DNA of 64,000 nt from [Eubacterium] eligens ATCC 27750 (GCF_000146185.1 NC_012778.1:631001-695000), one strand, 5' to 3'; counted from the first letter of the stretch, positions 1 to 9,229 are shown. A program made the numbers and translations. The notes: generated from the letters alone by a model not told the origin.

Positions 1-14
1 AAATGTGTGCATGT

Positions 15-38
15 ACTGTATATATGTATATATACAGT
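15..38. promoter_or_regulatory. palindromic operator, probable GntR/YtrA site
   Basis: Two perfect 11-bp arms (ACTGTATATAT and ATATATACAGT) flank a 2-bp centre, about 70 bp before the first gene of an ABC operon that encodes its own GntR regulator. YtrA-type GntR proteins are known to bind such AT-rich palindromes ahead of their own operons. That this site is the operator is inferred from symmetry and position. Confidence 0.6.
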
Positions 39-108
39 GTATGTACAAAAATAGTATATCAGGTGTATAGCTGTTATGTGTAAGACTGTGTTTTGGGGAG
101 GCAGAAGA

Positions 109-969
109 ATGATTTCTTTGAGTGGAGTTAATAAGAGATTAGGAAGTTTCAGACTGAAGGACATCTCAATAGAGATTCCTGATGGATACATATGTGCACT
201 TGTGGGGCAGAATGCGTCAGGAAAGACTACTCTTATTAAGATGATACTGGGGCTTTGCAGACCGGACGATGGAACGGTTGTAATTGATGGATTGAATTAT
301 CAGGAAGCGGAAAGCGAGAAGAGAATCCGTGATATTACAGGAATAGTACCAGTCAATGAACTTATGAATTCAGAACTTTCACTTTTAGAGAATGGAAGAT
401 GTTATGGCAGGTTTTACAGCAGATATGACGAAAGCATCTACATGGAGTATCTTGAACGGTTTGGACTTGATAGAAAGATAAAGTTTGGAAAATTATCGAA
501 GGGACAGAAGATAAAGGCACAGTTTGCATTTGCATTATCAACAGACCCAAAGTATCTGATACTTGATGAACCGACAGCTAATTTTGATCCTGATTTTAAA
601 CAGGATTTCCTGAATGTGATTATGCAGTTTATGGAAAGCGGTAAGAAAAGTGTGATTATTGCATCACATATACTGGATGAATTAGACAGGATTGCAGATT
701 ATCTTATATATCTTGATAAGGGAGAACTTGTATATTCAGGAGATATAGAAAGCTTCAGGGATAAGTACAGGATAATATCAGGAGAAAGCTATAAAGTGAA
801 ACTTCTTAAGCAGGAAGACATCATACATGTAGAGGACAGGAAATACGGAACTAAAGCACTTGTAGTCAATCATGGATATTCAAAGTATGATGGTGCACTT
901 ACGGTAACAGTTCCGACACTGGAAGAATTCATGTATCATTACAGTAAAAGAGGTGAAAGTGTAATATGA
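109..969 (+). CDS. ABC transporter ATP-binding protein
   Basis: A 286-residue cytoplasmic ATPase that should power an ABC-2 type exporter. It has a Walker A motif GQNASGKT (about residues 33-40), a signature helix LSKGQKIKAQ, a Walker B followed by DEPTANFDP, and the switch histidine in IIASHILDEL. About 80 residues follow the ATPase core, as is common in exporters linked to YtrA-type regulators. An upstream ATG at 76 is in frame, but GGGGAGG at 95-101 lies seven bases before the ATG at 109, so that start was chosen. The stop overlaps the next start (ATGA), which implies translational coupling to the permease. The substrate cannot be read from the sequence; peptide antibiotics or envelope stress are typical for this class. 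Confidence 0.9.
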   Translation: MISLSGVNKRLGSFRLKDISIEIPDGYICALVGQNASGKTTLIKMILGLCRPDDGTVVIDGLNYQEAESEKRIRDITGIVPVNELMNSELSLLENGRCYGRFYSRYDESIYMEYLERFGLDRKIKFGKLSKGQKIKAQFAFALSTDPKYLILDEPTANFDPDFKQDFLNVIMQFMESGKKSVIIASHILDELDRIADYLIYLDKGELVYSGDIESFRDKYRIISGESYKVKLLKQEDIIHVEDRKYGTKALVVNHGYSKYDGALTVTVPTLEEFMYHYSKRGESVI

Positions 970-1619
970 AATACTTAATGAGGGATTATATATATGGATG
1001 GCATTGGGAGAATTTCAAGGCATCATATGAACACGGAAATTCAGCAATATTTAATTTTTTAGCGGTACAGCTTATATTTGTGGCACAGATTATTAAAACA
1101 GCCGGATGGGCTCAATTAGTAATTGCTTCAGGGTATTTTATATCTCTTGCTATCTGCTGTCTTTCAATATTCACACACCCTGCCGAATTAAGAACAATGT
1201 ATTATGTATGCCCGCTTACAACCAATGAGCGTGAAAAGCTGGTGAGAAACTCTTATATTTTCAGAGTGGCAGTACACATGCTGATACTGACGATTGGCAA
1301 TATATTTATGATGATGGCAGTAAGATTCAGTGCGTCTGTATTTATATATATTACTATAAATGCATTTATAATCAGCACGCTGCTTCCATATGGCAAAAAA
1401 GATGGATTGTTATCATATGTTATGGTACTTATAATTATATGTACAATTACTGACTGCTGGCAGTTTGATATATTAATGAGTTCATTTACGCCGATTATTG
1501 AAGAACGTTTTTTATATTCAATAATGGTGCTTATAGAGTTTCCAGTATGCATAGGTTATGCAAGGCAGGTAAAAAGAAAGCTTAAGTCAGCGGCAGTTTA
1601 TGAAGAGGTGGTTTTATGA
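966..1619 (+). CDS. ABC-2 type membrane permease
   Basis: A 217-residue protein with about six hydrophobic segments and a basic cytoplasmic C terminus (RQVKRKLK). It starts inside the stop codon of the preceding ATPase and its own stop overlaps the GntR start, so the three are one translational unit. It is taken to be the membrane partner of the ATPase at 109-969. I see no diagnostic motif beyond the hydrophobic pattern and context, so the permease role is inferred. Confidence 0.65.
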   Translation: MKYLMRDYIYGWHWENFKASYEHGNSAIFNFLAVQLIFVAQIIKTAGWAQLVIASGYFISLAICCLSIFTHPAELRTMYYVCPLTTNEREKLVRNSYIFRVAVHMLILTIGNIFMMMAVRFSASVFIYITINAFIISTLLPYGKKDGLLSYVMVLIIICTITDCWQFDILMSSFTPIIEERFLYSIMVLIEFPVCIGYARQVKRKLKSAAVYEEVVL

Positions 1620-1996
1620 GCATTAATATAAATATCCTGCCACAGGGAACGCTTGCAATATACGAGCAGATAATAATGCAGCTTAAGAATGCGATAGTAA
1701 CTGGGGAACTGAAATCCGGCGAGGCACTTCCTTCAATAAGGGCGTTGGCAGCAGACCTGCAGGTAAGTGTGATAACAACCAAGAGGGCTTATGAAGAACT
1801 TGAAAAAGAAGGGCTTATCCGCTCAGTTGCTGGAAAAGGATTTTATGTGTGTGAATACAACACAGATTATCTGAAAGAAAAGCAGCTTATGATGATAGAA
1901 AAGAGAACTCAGGAAATCATATATGAAGCAAAAAATGCAGGGCTTTCCTGTGATGATTTAGTGGATATGATTCGCACTTTGTATGAGGAGAAATAG
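1616..1996 (+). CDS. GntR-family regulator, YtrA subfamily
   Basis: A 126-residue DNA-binding protein with a winged helix at about residues 10-80. The pattern SGEALPSIRALAADLQVS followed by TTKRAYEELEKEGL is the GntR recognition region. The C-terminal part is only about 45 residues, too short for a FadR or HutC ligand domain, which places it in the YtrA subfamily. It sits between two ATPase genes and is probably the autorepressor acting at the palindrome at 15-38. Its start overlaps the permease stop and the following ATPase begins three bases after its stop. Confidence 0.9.
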   Translation: MSININILPQGTLAIYEQIIMQLKNAIVTGELKSGEALPSIRALAADLQVSVITTKRAYEELEKEGLIRSVAGKGFYVCEYNTDYLKEKQLMMIEKRTQEIIYEAKNAGLSCDDLVDMIRTLYEEK

Positions 1997-1998
1997 AA

Positions 1999-2658
1999 AT
2001 GGAGAATATTGCACTGACATTAGAAAATGTTACAGGAAAAGGACTTGGATTTAAATTAAAAGACATAAGTGCGAAATTTGAGAATGGATACATATATGCA
2101 ATTACAGGTAAGAATGGTGCCGGCAAAACTACATTGTTTAATTACATTTTAGCACAGAGAAAACAGTACACAGGAAGCATAAAGATGTCTGGCTATGAGC
2201 TTGAAAGGAATCATTCAAAAGCAATGGAAATCATTGGCTTTGTGTCAGAGGATAATGTATTCTTCGAGAACCGTACCGGAAAGCAGAATGCTGATATACT
2301 GGGACTTGTGTATGATGATTTTGATGTGGAACTGTTTAATGAATGTATGAAAAAGATGAATGTCAGCACTGCAACGACATTGTGGCGTATGTCAAGAGGT
2401 GAGCGTATGAAGTTCCAGCTTGCGTTTGCAATAGCACATCACAGCAGGCTGTATCTTCTTGATGAAGCAACAGCAGGCATGGATGCAGTGTTTAAGATAG
2501 AATTATTTGACATGTTAAGAGAACTTATAGCACAGGAATGCTGTGTGATTATGACAACACATGACATGACAGAGATTATGAAGAATACGGATTATGTGGC
2601 AGTTATGGAGGGCGGCAGACTGGGAGAGTTCAGCGAAAGTATTGAATGCACAGTGTGA
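1999..2658 (+). CDS. ABC transporter ATP-binding protein
   Basis: A second ATPase in the operon, 219 residues. It has Walker A GKNGAGKTT, a signature helix MSRGERMKFQLAFAIA, Walker B LYLLDEATAGMD and a switch histidine in TTHDM. It resembles the ATPase at 109-969 in organisation but lacks the C-terminal extension. The gene starts just after the regulator stop and is followed after 24 bases by a permease gene that appears damaged, so whether this half of the transporter works is uncertain. Confidence 0.9.
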   Translation: MENIALTLENVTGKGLGFKLKDISAKFENGYIYAITGKNGAGKTTLFNYILAQRKQYTGSIKMSGYELERNHSKAMEIIGFVSEDNVFFENRTGKQNADILGLVYDDFDVELFNECMKKMNVSTATTLWRMSRGERMKFQLAFAIAHHSRLYLLDEATAGMDAVFKIELFDMLRELIAQECCVIMTTHDMTEIMKNTDYVAVMEGGRLGEFSESIECTV

Positions 2659-2682
2659 GAACAGCGCAGGAAAGAGGAGAAA

Positions 2683-3183
2683 ATGACTATCAAAACAGAT
2701 ATCAAACAGCAGAAAAAATTAGAAAAGTTCTTTAAAGAAGAAAATACATGGTTTCCGGATAATGTAGGAGAGAAGTTTCTGGCCATATTTTTCTTCATAA
2801 TATCAGGAATATTAGCATGTGCACCTAATAAAATGATAGATTTCAGTGATTTGAACAATGACATGAAGGTTGTTCTGATTGGGTACATGTTTTACCTTCT
2901 TGGCGTGACATATATGGTCATGAAATACAAATCTTATCAGGAAGCATACAGCACTAACAGAAAAAGAATAACAACAAGAGAACTGCTGAAAAACATGCCG
3001 ATAGACAGGATGCAGCTATGGATATTCATAACAAAAAAGAAAATAAAACCATGTGCAGTAATGACTGCGATAATAATAGCCATAAGAATAATAATAACAT
3101 TGGCAGCCTATAGAAACATTTATCTATCAGACATACTGATGGTGCTGGTATTTAATCTGATTGTACCCGTCCTGATAGCGTAG
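2683..3183 (+). CDS. membrane permease, probably truncated by a nonsense codon
   Basis: A 166-residue protein with a charged N terminus and about four hydrophobic segments, last in the ABC operon and preceded by GAGGAGAAA. The frame ends abruptly at TAG (3181-3183) right after a transmembrane-like stretch (LIVPVLIA). Beyond it, the same frame continues with plausible protein sequence once an 84-bp insertion is ignored (see 3184-3393). It was probably a permease of about 205 residues that has lost its C terminus. Alternatively it is a short functional permease. Confidence 0.6.
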   Translation: MTIKTDIKQQKKLEKFFKEENTWFPDNVGEKFLAIFFFIISGILACAPNKMIDFSDLNNDMKVVLIGYMFYLLGVTYMVMKYKSYQEAYSTNRKRITTRELLKNMPIDRMQLWIFITKKKIKPCAVMTAIIIAIRIIITLAAYRNIYLSDILMVLVFNLIVPVLIA

Positions 3184-3393
3184 TGGCTATGTCCTATAAG
3201 AAATATGTTATATACTCACTTATAGGTAGTTACATAATTAATTCACGTTTATTTTAATAGACGAACCTATAATCTGCCTATAAGAAACACATATATGAAT
3301 GTTTTATGGGAAATAAGTCTATGGTATCACTCATCAGGCATGTATAATGAATCTACATCAGTCTTGGATTATATGCCGCGTTTTTATTACTGA
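3184..3393 (+). pseudogene. detached C-terminal part of the permease
   Basis: Reading on in the permease frame gives W-L-C-P-I-R-N, then an 84-bp segment with stops, then P-I-R-N-T-Y-M-N-V-L-W-E-I-S-L-W-Y and about 20 more residues to TGA at 3391-3393. The segment is 28 codons long, so removing it keeps the frame. I infer a decayed 3' end carrying one nonsense codon and one small insertion. The last bases overlap the end of the convergent glycosyltransferase gene. Confidence 0.45.
3193..3287. repeat. short palindrome-rich insertion flanked by an 11-bp direct repeat
   Basis: CCTATAAGAAA occurs at 3193-3203 and again at 3277-3287, exactly 84 bp apart. The same core appears inverted as CTTATAGG at 3219-3226 and directly as ACCTATAA at 3265-3272. 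The four copies allow alternative small hairpins. It may be a tiny insertion with target duplication or a slippage product. Confidence 0.5.
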
Positions 3394-4367
3394 TTTTTAT
3401 CTTCATTGCACTCATAAGTCCTCTCACTGATAATAAACCTAGGTCTATTCTTGACCTCTATATATATCTTCCCGATGTATTCCCCGATAACCCCGAGGCA
3501 CATAAGTTGTATTCCGCCCATGAAGCATACGATACATACTGTACTTGCCCAGCCGGTTACTGTGTTGCCGAGCAGGTTGTCAACGACAGCCCATATAACA
3601 CCGATAAAGCTGATGATTGAAACTATAATACCAAGTGACATAACAAGACGGAGTGGTTTTACACTAAGGCTTGTTATGCCGTTTAATGCAAGGTTAAGCA
3701 TTTTGCTGAAAGGGTAGTGTGACTTTCCGGCAAGTCGTTCGCTTCTTGAATAATATACGCTTGTACTCTTAAAACCGACAAGCGGGATAAGACCACGAAG
3801 GTACAGATTAGTTTCTTTGAATTGTGCCAGTTCATTAATCACACGCTTTGATAAAAGCCTGTAATCGGCATGGTTATATACAGTTTCTGCGCCAAGCTTT
3901 GCCATGATTTTATAGAAGCCTTTGGCTGTGTTTCTTTTAAAAAATGTATCTGTTGAACGGTCATTTCTTACACCATAGACGATATCACAGCCATCGTGGT
4001 AAGCGTCAACCATATCTTCCATTGCATGAATATCATCCTGTCCGTCGCAATCTATAGATATAGTAATATCAGCATACTGGGAAGCCTCCATAAGACCGGC
4101 AAGCACACTGCTCTGGTGTCCGCGGTTACGACTCTGGCTTATTCCTATGAAATGTTCATCTTTCTTTGATAAATCCGTAATTATATCCCATGTACTGTCA
4201 GAACTTCCATCATTGACAAACATTATCCTGCTGCCAGAACTGATTTTGCCGGCTTTGATAAGATGGTTAAGTTCATCAAGAAACATGCCTGAGGTAACAG
4301 GCAGAACCTGTTCTTCGTTGTAGCATGGAATTACAATATATAAACAATTTTTTTTATTTTCACTCAT
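3387..4367 (-). CDS. GT2 glycosyltransferase, polyprenyl-phosphate sugar transferase type
   Basis: A 326-residue family 2 glycosyltransferase of the DPM/GtrB/ArnC type. The GT-A domain occupies about residues 1-230, with an early VIPCYNEE, a nucleotide-binding FVNDGSSD, and a catalytic-site ISIDCDGQDD. Two strong transmembrane helices follow (about 235-300) and then a short basic tail. Members move a sugar from a nucleotide donor to polyprenyl phosphate on the cytoplasmic face. The neighbouring membrane enzyme (4387-6108), 19 bases upstream on the same strand, is a likely user of that lipid-linked sugar. GGGGGT just before the start supports ATG at 4367. The sugar is unknown. Confidence 0.85.
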   Translation of the reverse strand: MSENKKNCLYIVIPCYNEEQVLPVTSGMFLDELNHLIKAGKISSGSRIMFVNDGSSDSTWDIITDLSKKDEHFIGISQSRNRGHQSSVLAGLMEASQYADITISIDCDGQDDIHAMEDMVDAYHDGCDIVYGVRNDRSTDTFFKRNTAKGFYKIMAKLGAETVYNHADYRLLSKRVINELAQFKETNLYLRGLIPLVGFKSTSVYYSRSERLAGKSHYPFSKMLNLALNGITSLSVKPLRLVMSLGIIVSIISFIGVIWAVVDNLLGNTVTGWASTVCIVCFMGGIQLMCLGVIGEYIGKIYIEVKNRPRFIISERTYECNEDKNQ

Positions 4368-4386
4368 ATAACCCCCAGATGTATAA

Positions 4387-6108
4387 TCAGTTATCAGTTT
4401 CAGTTATTTCACCAGATTCAACTTTTATAGTATAATCCTTATATTCTTTATAACTTTTATTGTCATGGTTAATTATTATAAAGTGGTTAAATATGATTGT
4501 GACTAATATAAGGACTATTAAGCCAGCTGCACAATGATATATGTTTTTCTTTGAAAAATCTATAAAGACTTTCGCCATATAGAAAAATCCAATAATGCTC
4601 AAAGGAAGCAGCAATACAAAATAAGGAAGTGTGTACTGGCATTTTCCTTCCCAGAATATATGGAATATGAAACCACCTATAAATGTCAGTGGAAGTACGG
4701 TTGAAACTGGAGCTGAATTAAAGAAGAGAGCATAAACAGCATATAGCATACTTCCAAATAAAATTATACTTTGCAGTATATTAAGATAATTCATAAAAGG
4801 TATGCCACCTTTTAATGATAAAATATCTGTAATAAAACCACTTTGCGTGATACTGCTGTTTCTGACATTAGTTATCCAGAAACACTGAAAACCAGGGTTA
4901 TTCCACTGGGATGCAATCTTCTTTGAAAGGAAAGATGTAAATGCATTAGGATCGCTTTTATAGTTGTTTATGTAACCTTTAATATCTGCTTTGGCTGCCT
5001 GGGCTTCCTTTTTTGAATCATAATCATTTCTTTCATAAAGAGATGCAATTCTGGAATTATACCATCCGTCGGCATATACAGTTGCGGTTGTCGAGTGGAG
5101 TCCCATATCTATCCATGTCCATGATGAAGCTCCATTATCCAGATTATATCCAGATATTTTCTCTATGATTAATTTAGGAAAAACTGCCTGTATGGCAAAT
5201 CCTGCAGCTATGGCACATGTAACAAGAATAATCTGTATGTTCTTATGTCTTAATGTTTCGGCAATTGTATATAAAATAAGAGCAATCATAAATATAAGAT
5301 AATTACTTTTAACCATGACGCTCATCATCATAGCAGCTCCAGTGACCGCAATATATGAGATATGTATGGAATTGTCTGTATTGGATGCGCCAACAAAAAG
5401 CATTGTATATTTAAATGCCATGACAGCAAAAAATAAGCCGGCTATATTGCCGTATATAAATACGCTGTAAAGTGTCCATGGGAAAAACAGTATACCAAGG
5501 ACAAGGAATAAGACAGATGCAAGTCGTGGCAATTTCCATATTGAGAATAAATCTGCCAGCATTTTGTAAGTGAATACTATCATTATGACATTTAAAAGCT
5601 GCCAGAATATGTAGTTATAGTCACCAACAACGAAACCAATAATGTATTCAATGAATAAAAGCCCAATCTGGTTAGTGTATTTGGCTATATATCCATCACG
5701 CATAAACATTGTATAGTCATGGCTTCTAAGGCCAGCAGCGGCATCAAGCACATAATACTGGTCAGCACCCGCATGCGACTGTGTAAGAATAACCCAGACT
5801 GCCCCTGTGATTCCAATGATTATCAGACAAATGTTACGCACCTTTCTGAAGGCTTTATCGTTATCAGTCAGGTATCTGTTAAGAATGATAAATAATTTTT
5901 TCTTTACGAGAATATAGGTAAGGACTGCAATACAGGCAAGTACTATAAGGTGAACCCACACATAATCTCCTGTGTAATATGTATATTCACTTGCATCAGT
6001 AGTCATTTTACTGGTGCTGAAAATGCTAAGCAGAAACAGCCATATGTTTATAACGAGAAACAATCCTAAAACAGTATATCTGTATATTGAATAAAGAACT
6101 TTAGACAT
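4387..6108 (-). CDS. polytopic GT-C type membrane glycosyltransferase
   Basis: About 573 residues with ten or more transmembrane segments. The first large loop carries SHAGADQYYVLDAA, followed by a run with D, F and Y and then the QIGLLF helix. This layout is typical of GT39/PMT-like enzymes that take sugars from polyprenyl phosphate on the outer membrane face. A second outside loop of roughly 100 residues precedes the C-terminal helices. The first ATG (6117) directly abuts GGGGG, so the in-frame ATG at 6108, nine bases further on, is the better start. It is paired with the GT2 gene at 3387-4367; together they may decorate a cell-surface polymer. The acceptor is unknown. Confidence 0.7.
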   Translation of the reverse strand: MSKVLYSIYRYTVLGLFLVINIWLFLLSIFSTSKMTTDASEYTYYTGDYVWVHLIVLACIAVLTYILVKKKLFIILNRYLTDNDKAFRKVRNICLIIIGITGAVWVILTQSHAGADQYYVLDAAAGLRSHDYTMFMRDGYIAKYTNQIGLLFIEYIIGFVVGDYNYIFWQLLNVIMIVFTYKMLADLFSIWKLPRLASVLFLVLGILFFPWTLYSVFIYGNIAGLFFAVMAFKYTMLFVGASNTDNSIHISYIAVTGAAMMMSVMVKSNYLIFMIALILYTIAETLRHKNIQIILVTCAIAAGFAIQAVFPKLIIEKISGYNLDNGASSWTWIDMGLHSTTATVYADGWYNSRIASLYERNDYDSKKEAQAAKADIKGYINNYKSDPNAFTSFLSKKIASQWNNPGFQCFWITNVRNSSITQSGFITDILSLKGGIPFMNYLNILQSIILFGSMLYAVYALFFNSAPVSTVLPLTFIGGFIFHIFWEGKCQYTLPYFVLLLPLSIIGFFYMAKVFIDFSKKNIYHCAAGLIVLILVTIIFNHFIIINHDNKSYKEYKDYTIKVESGEITETDN

Positions 6109-6178
6109 GATATTCATCCCCCAGATTATAAATTTGAAACTATTATAAATAATAGCATATGATTGAATGTATTGAAAG

Positions 6179-6207
6179 TTGTAAAATCAAATGATTTTGA
6201 TTATAAT
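6179..6207 (+). promoter_or_regulatory. sigma-A type promoter for the aminotransferase operon
   Basis: TTGTAA (6179-6184) and TATAAT (6202-6207) are separated by 17 bp, about 30 bp ahead of the aminotransferase start. The promoter lies in the divergent gap with the minus-strand membrane enzyme. Confidence 0.6.
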
Positions 6208-6238
6208 GTAGTCATATTTTTTTTGGAGGATATAAACA

Positions 6239-7426
6239 ATGATAGCTGATTCAATGGTTTCTTTAGTAAAAAACAGTTCGGTAATCCGTGCAATGTTCGA
6301 GGAAGGCAACAGACTTGCCAAGTTATACGGAGCAGAGAATGTGTATGATTTCTCACTTGGTAATCCGAATGTTCCAGCACCTGCAGAGGTTAATGAAGCG
6401 GTTAAGGATATAGTAGATAATGAAGAATCAACATTTATACATGGCTATATGAGTAATGCAGGATATGAGGATGTGAGACAGACTATAGCTGAGTCACTTA
6501 ATAGAAGATTCGGAACACATTTTAACCATACTAATATTGTAATGACTGTTGGAGCAGCAGGCGGGCTTAATACAATATTCAAGACATTACTTAATCCGGG
6601 CGAAGAGGTTATGACATTTGCGCCATTCTTTGGTGAATACAGGAATTATGTAAGCAATTTTGGCGGAAAATTAGTGGTTGTTTCACCTAATACTGTGGAT
6701 TTCCAGCCTAAGCTTGACGAGTTTGAAGCAAAGATAACACCTAAGACAAGAGCTGTTATCGTTAATAATCCTAATAACCCGACAGGTGTTGTATATTCAG
6801 AGGATACTATAAAGAAGATGGCTGCTATTATGGATAAGAAGCAGAAGGAGTACGGAACAGAGATTTACTTAATAGCAGATGAACCATACAGAGAGTTAGC
6901 TTATGACGGTGTTGATGTTCCATATCTTACTAAATATTACGACAATACTATTGTTGGTTATTCATACAGTAAGTCGCTTTCACTTCCAGGTGAGCGAATC
7001 GGATATCTTGTTATTCCTGATGAGGTTACAGATTCAGAAGATGTTAAGTCAGCAGCTTCTGTAGCTACAAGAATTTTAGGATTCGTTAATGCGCCTTCAC
7101 TTATGCAGAGAGTTGTTGCAAAATGTGTTGATGCACAGGTTAATCTTGAGGCATATGACAAGAACAGAAAGGCAATATACGAAGGACTCACAAAGTTAGG
7201 CTTTGAGTGTGTAAAGCCAGAGGGTGCTTTCTATCTTTTCGTAAAGTCACCTGTTGAAGATGAAACTGTTTTCTGTGAGGCAGCCAAGAAACACAATATC
7301 CTTATGGTTCCTGCGTCATCATTTGGATGCCCTGGATATGTTAGAATTGCATACTGTGTATCTTACGATACAATTGTTAATTCATTACCACATTTTGCAG
7401 AAGTTGCTAAAGAGATGGGATTATAA
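6239..7426 (+). CDS. class I/II PLP-dependent aminotransferase
   Basis: A 395-residue fold-type I aminotransferase. Visible family marks are the N-terminal FSLGNPNVPAP, the PLP-site NNPNNPTGVVYS, the aspartate in IADEPYRE, and the Schiff-base lysine in YSYSKSLSLPGERIGYL. It resembles aspartate/aromatic aminotransferases, but the substrate cannot be settled from the sequence. TTGGAGG precedes the ATG. It is followed closely by hisC, so a shared transcript and a role in amino-acid synthesis are likely. Confidence 0.85.
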   Translation: MIADSMVSLVKNSSVIRAMFEEGNRLAKLYGAENVYDFSLGNPNVPAPAEVNEAVKDIVDNEESTFIHGYMSNAGYEDVRQTIAESLNRRFGTHFNHTNIVMTVGAAGGLNTIFKTLLNPGEEVMTFAPFFGEYRNYVSNFGGKLVVVSPNTVDFQPKLDEFEAKITPKTRAVIVNNPNNPTGVVYSEDTIKKMAAIMDKKQKEYGTEIYLIADEPYRELAYDGVDVPYLTKYYDNTIVGYSYSKSLSLPGERIGYLVIPDEVTDSEDVKSAASVATRILGFVNAPSLMQRVVAKCVDAQVNLEAYDKNRKAIYEGLTKLGFECVKPEGAFYLFVKSPVEDETVFCEAAKKHNILMVPASSFGCPGYVRIAYCVSYDTIVNSLPHFAEVAKEMGL

Positions 7427-7453
7427 TTATTCGTGAAAGAAGAGGACTTATAT

Positions 7454-8518
7454 ATGAAGACATGGGAGAAGAATATCAGAAGAGTTGAGCCATATGTGCC
7501 GGGAGAGCAGCCTAAGGTTAAAGATGTTGTAAAGCTTAATACCAACGAGAATCCATATCCTCCAACACCTAAGGTGCATGAGGCAGCAGAGAGAATGAAT
7601 ATCAGTGATTTAAGACTTTATCCGGATCCTGAGGTTACAGACCTTGTACATGCAATTGCAGCTTATTATGGAATGAATGATAATCAGGTATTCGTAGGAG
7701 TTGGTTCTGATGATGTATTGTCGATGTGTTTCCTGACATTCTTTAATTCAGACAAGCCAATACTGTTTCCTAATATCTCATATTCTTTCTACAGTGTATG
7801 GGCTGACCTTTACAGAATTCCATATGAGAAGCAGCCGCTTGATAAGGATTTTAATATAATTCCAGAAGATTATTACAAGGAGAATGGCGGAGTGGTATTC
7901 CCTAACCCTAATGCTCCTACAGCACTTTATATGGAACTTGATAAGGTTGAAGATATTATAAAACATAATCAGGATGTAGTTGTTATTGTTGATGAGGCTT
8001 ATATTGATTTTGGCGGAAAGTCAGCAATGGAGCTTGTCAATAAGTATGAAAATGTGTTGGTTGTACAGACATTTTCTAAATCACGTGCAATGGCTGGTAT
8101 GAGAATAGGTTACTGTTTCGGTAATCCTGAGCTTATAAAGGCTCTTAATGATGTCAAATTCTCATTCAATTCGTACACAATGAACAGAACTTCAATAAGC
8201 TATGGCATTGAGTCTGTCAATGATAAGGAATACTTTGAAGAGTGCGTGGGTAAGATAGTTAAGACCAGAGAGAATGCTAAGGAAAGACTTTCACAGTTAG
8301 GCTTCTCATTCCCTGACTCTAAGGCTAACTTTATATTTGCAACACACAAGAGTGTTTCGGCTAAGGAAATATTTGAAAAACTTAAAGAAAAGAACATATT
8401 TGTCAGATATTTTAACCAGCCACTTATTGATAATTACTTAAGAATTTCAATAGGAACTGATGAGCAGATGGAAAAGCTTTACGCTGCGTTAGAAGAGATA
8501 ACAGGACAGGTTAAGTAA
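7454..8518 (+). CDS. hisC: histidinol-phosphate aminotransferase
   Basis: A 354-residue PLP aminotransferase of the HisC group, which converts imidazole-acetol phosphate to histidinol phosphate. Early KLNTNENPYPP, mid-protein VVFPNPNAPT, VDEAYIDFGG and the lysine motif QTFSKSRAMAGMRIGY are typical of HisC. An in-frame GTG at 7433 exists, but AGAGGAC before the ATG at 7454 favours the latter. Other his genes are not in the window. HisC-like enzymes sometimes act on aromatic amino acids, so the exact substrate is likely rather than certain. The next gene begins two bases after its stop. Confidence 0.85.
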   Translation: MKTWEKNIRRVEPYVPGEQPKVKDVVKLNTNENPYPPTPKVHEAAERMNISDLRLYPDPEVTDLVHAIAAYYGMNDNQVFVGVGSDDVLSMCFLTFFNSDKPILFPNISYSFYSVWADLYRIPYEKQPLDKDFNIIPEDYYKENGGVVFPNPNAPTALYMELDKVEDIIKHNQDVVVIVDEAYIDFGGKSAMELVNKYENVLVVQTFSKSRAMAGMRIGYCFGNPELIKALNDVKFSFNSYTMNRTSISYGIESVNDKEYFEECVGKIVKTRENAKERLSQLGFSFPDSKANFIFATHKSVSAKEIFEKLKEKNIFVRYFNQPLIDNYLRISIGTDEQMEKLYAALEEITGQVK

Positions 8519-8519
8519 T

Positions 8520-9137
8520 ATGGGAATACCTTTTGAACAGAGAAATTTTCAGAAAGAGCTTGATAAGAAGATAGCGGGCTTCCAGAAGGACGGAATTGTA
8601 CCGACTCTGCTTCTTCACAGCTGCTGTGCACCGTGTAGCAGCCATTGCATAGAGTATCTTTCTGATTATTTCCATATAACTGTATTCTACTATAATCCGA
8701 ATATATCTGTTGAGGAAGAGTACAGAAAAAGAGTTGAAGAACAGAAGAGATTCATCAGTGAATTTCCGGCAAAGTATAAGGTTTCCTTCATAGAAGGCGA
8801 TTATGATACTAAAGAATTCTATGACATAGCTAAAGGATATGAACAGTGCAGGGAAGGTGGGGAAAGGTGCTTCCGCTGTTATGAGCTGAGACTGCGAAAG
8901 ACCTGTAAGACTGCAAAGGCTGGTGGATTTGATTATTTTACGACAACGCTTACAATAAGTCCTCTAAAGAACAGCGTCAAGCTTAATGAAATAGGTTTAA
9001 AGCTTTCAGAGGAATATGATATGCCATATCTTTTATCTGATTTTAAGAAAAAAGAGGGATATAAGCGTTCTATAGAACTTTCGCATGAGTATAATCTATA
9101 CAGACAGAATTATTGTGGATGTGTGTATTCGCGTTGA
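8520..9137 (+). CDS. queH: epoxyqueuosine reductase QueH
   Basis: A 205-residue protein with the QueH (formerly DUF208) signature: LLLHSCCAPCSSHC near residue 30, CREGGERCFRCYELRL in the middle, and a C-terminal NYCGCVYS. The paired cysteines bind an Fe-S cluster and a second metal. QueH performs the last step of queuosine synthesis in tRNA and replaces QueG in many Firmicutes. It starts two bases after hisC and is probably co-transcribed. No other queuosine gene is visible here. Confidence 0.9.
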   Translation: MGIPFEQRNFQKELDKKIAGFQKDGIVPTLLLHSCCAPCSSHCIEYLSDYFHITVFYYNPNISVEEEYRKRVEEQKRFISEFPAKYKVSFIEGDYDTKEFYDIAKGYEQCREGGERCFRCYELRLRKTCKTAKAGGFDYFTTTLTISPLKNSVKLNEIGLKLSEEYDMPYLLSDFKKKEGYKRSIELSHEYNLYRQNYCGCVYSR

Positions 9138-9229
9138 TTTTTTGAGGTGTAATATGGTATACTGAAGCCAGATTTTGTGGGGAGAGAGCAGATAGTATAT
9201 TAATGTGTGAACAAGGAGGATTTAATACT

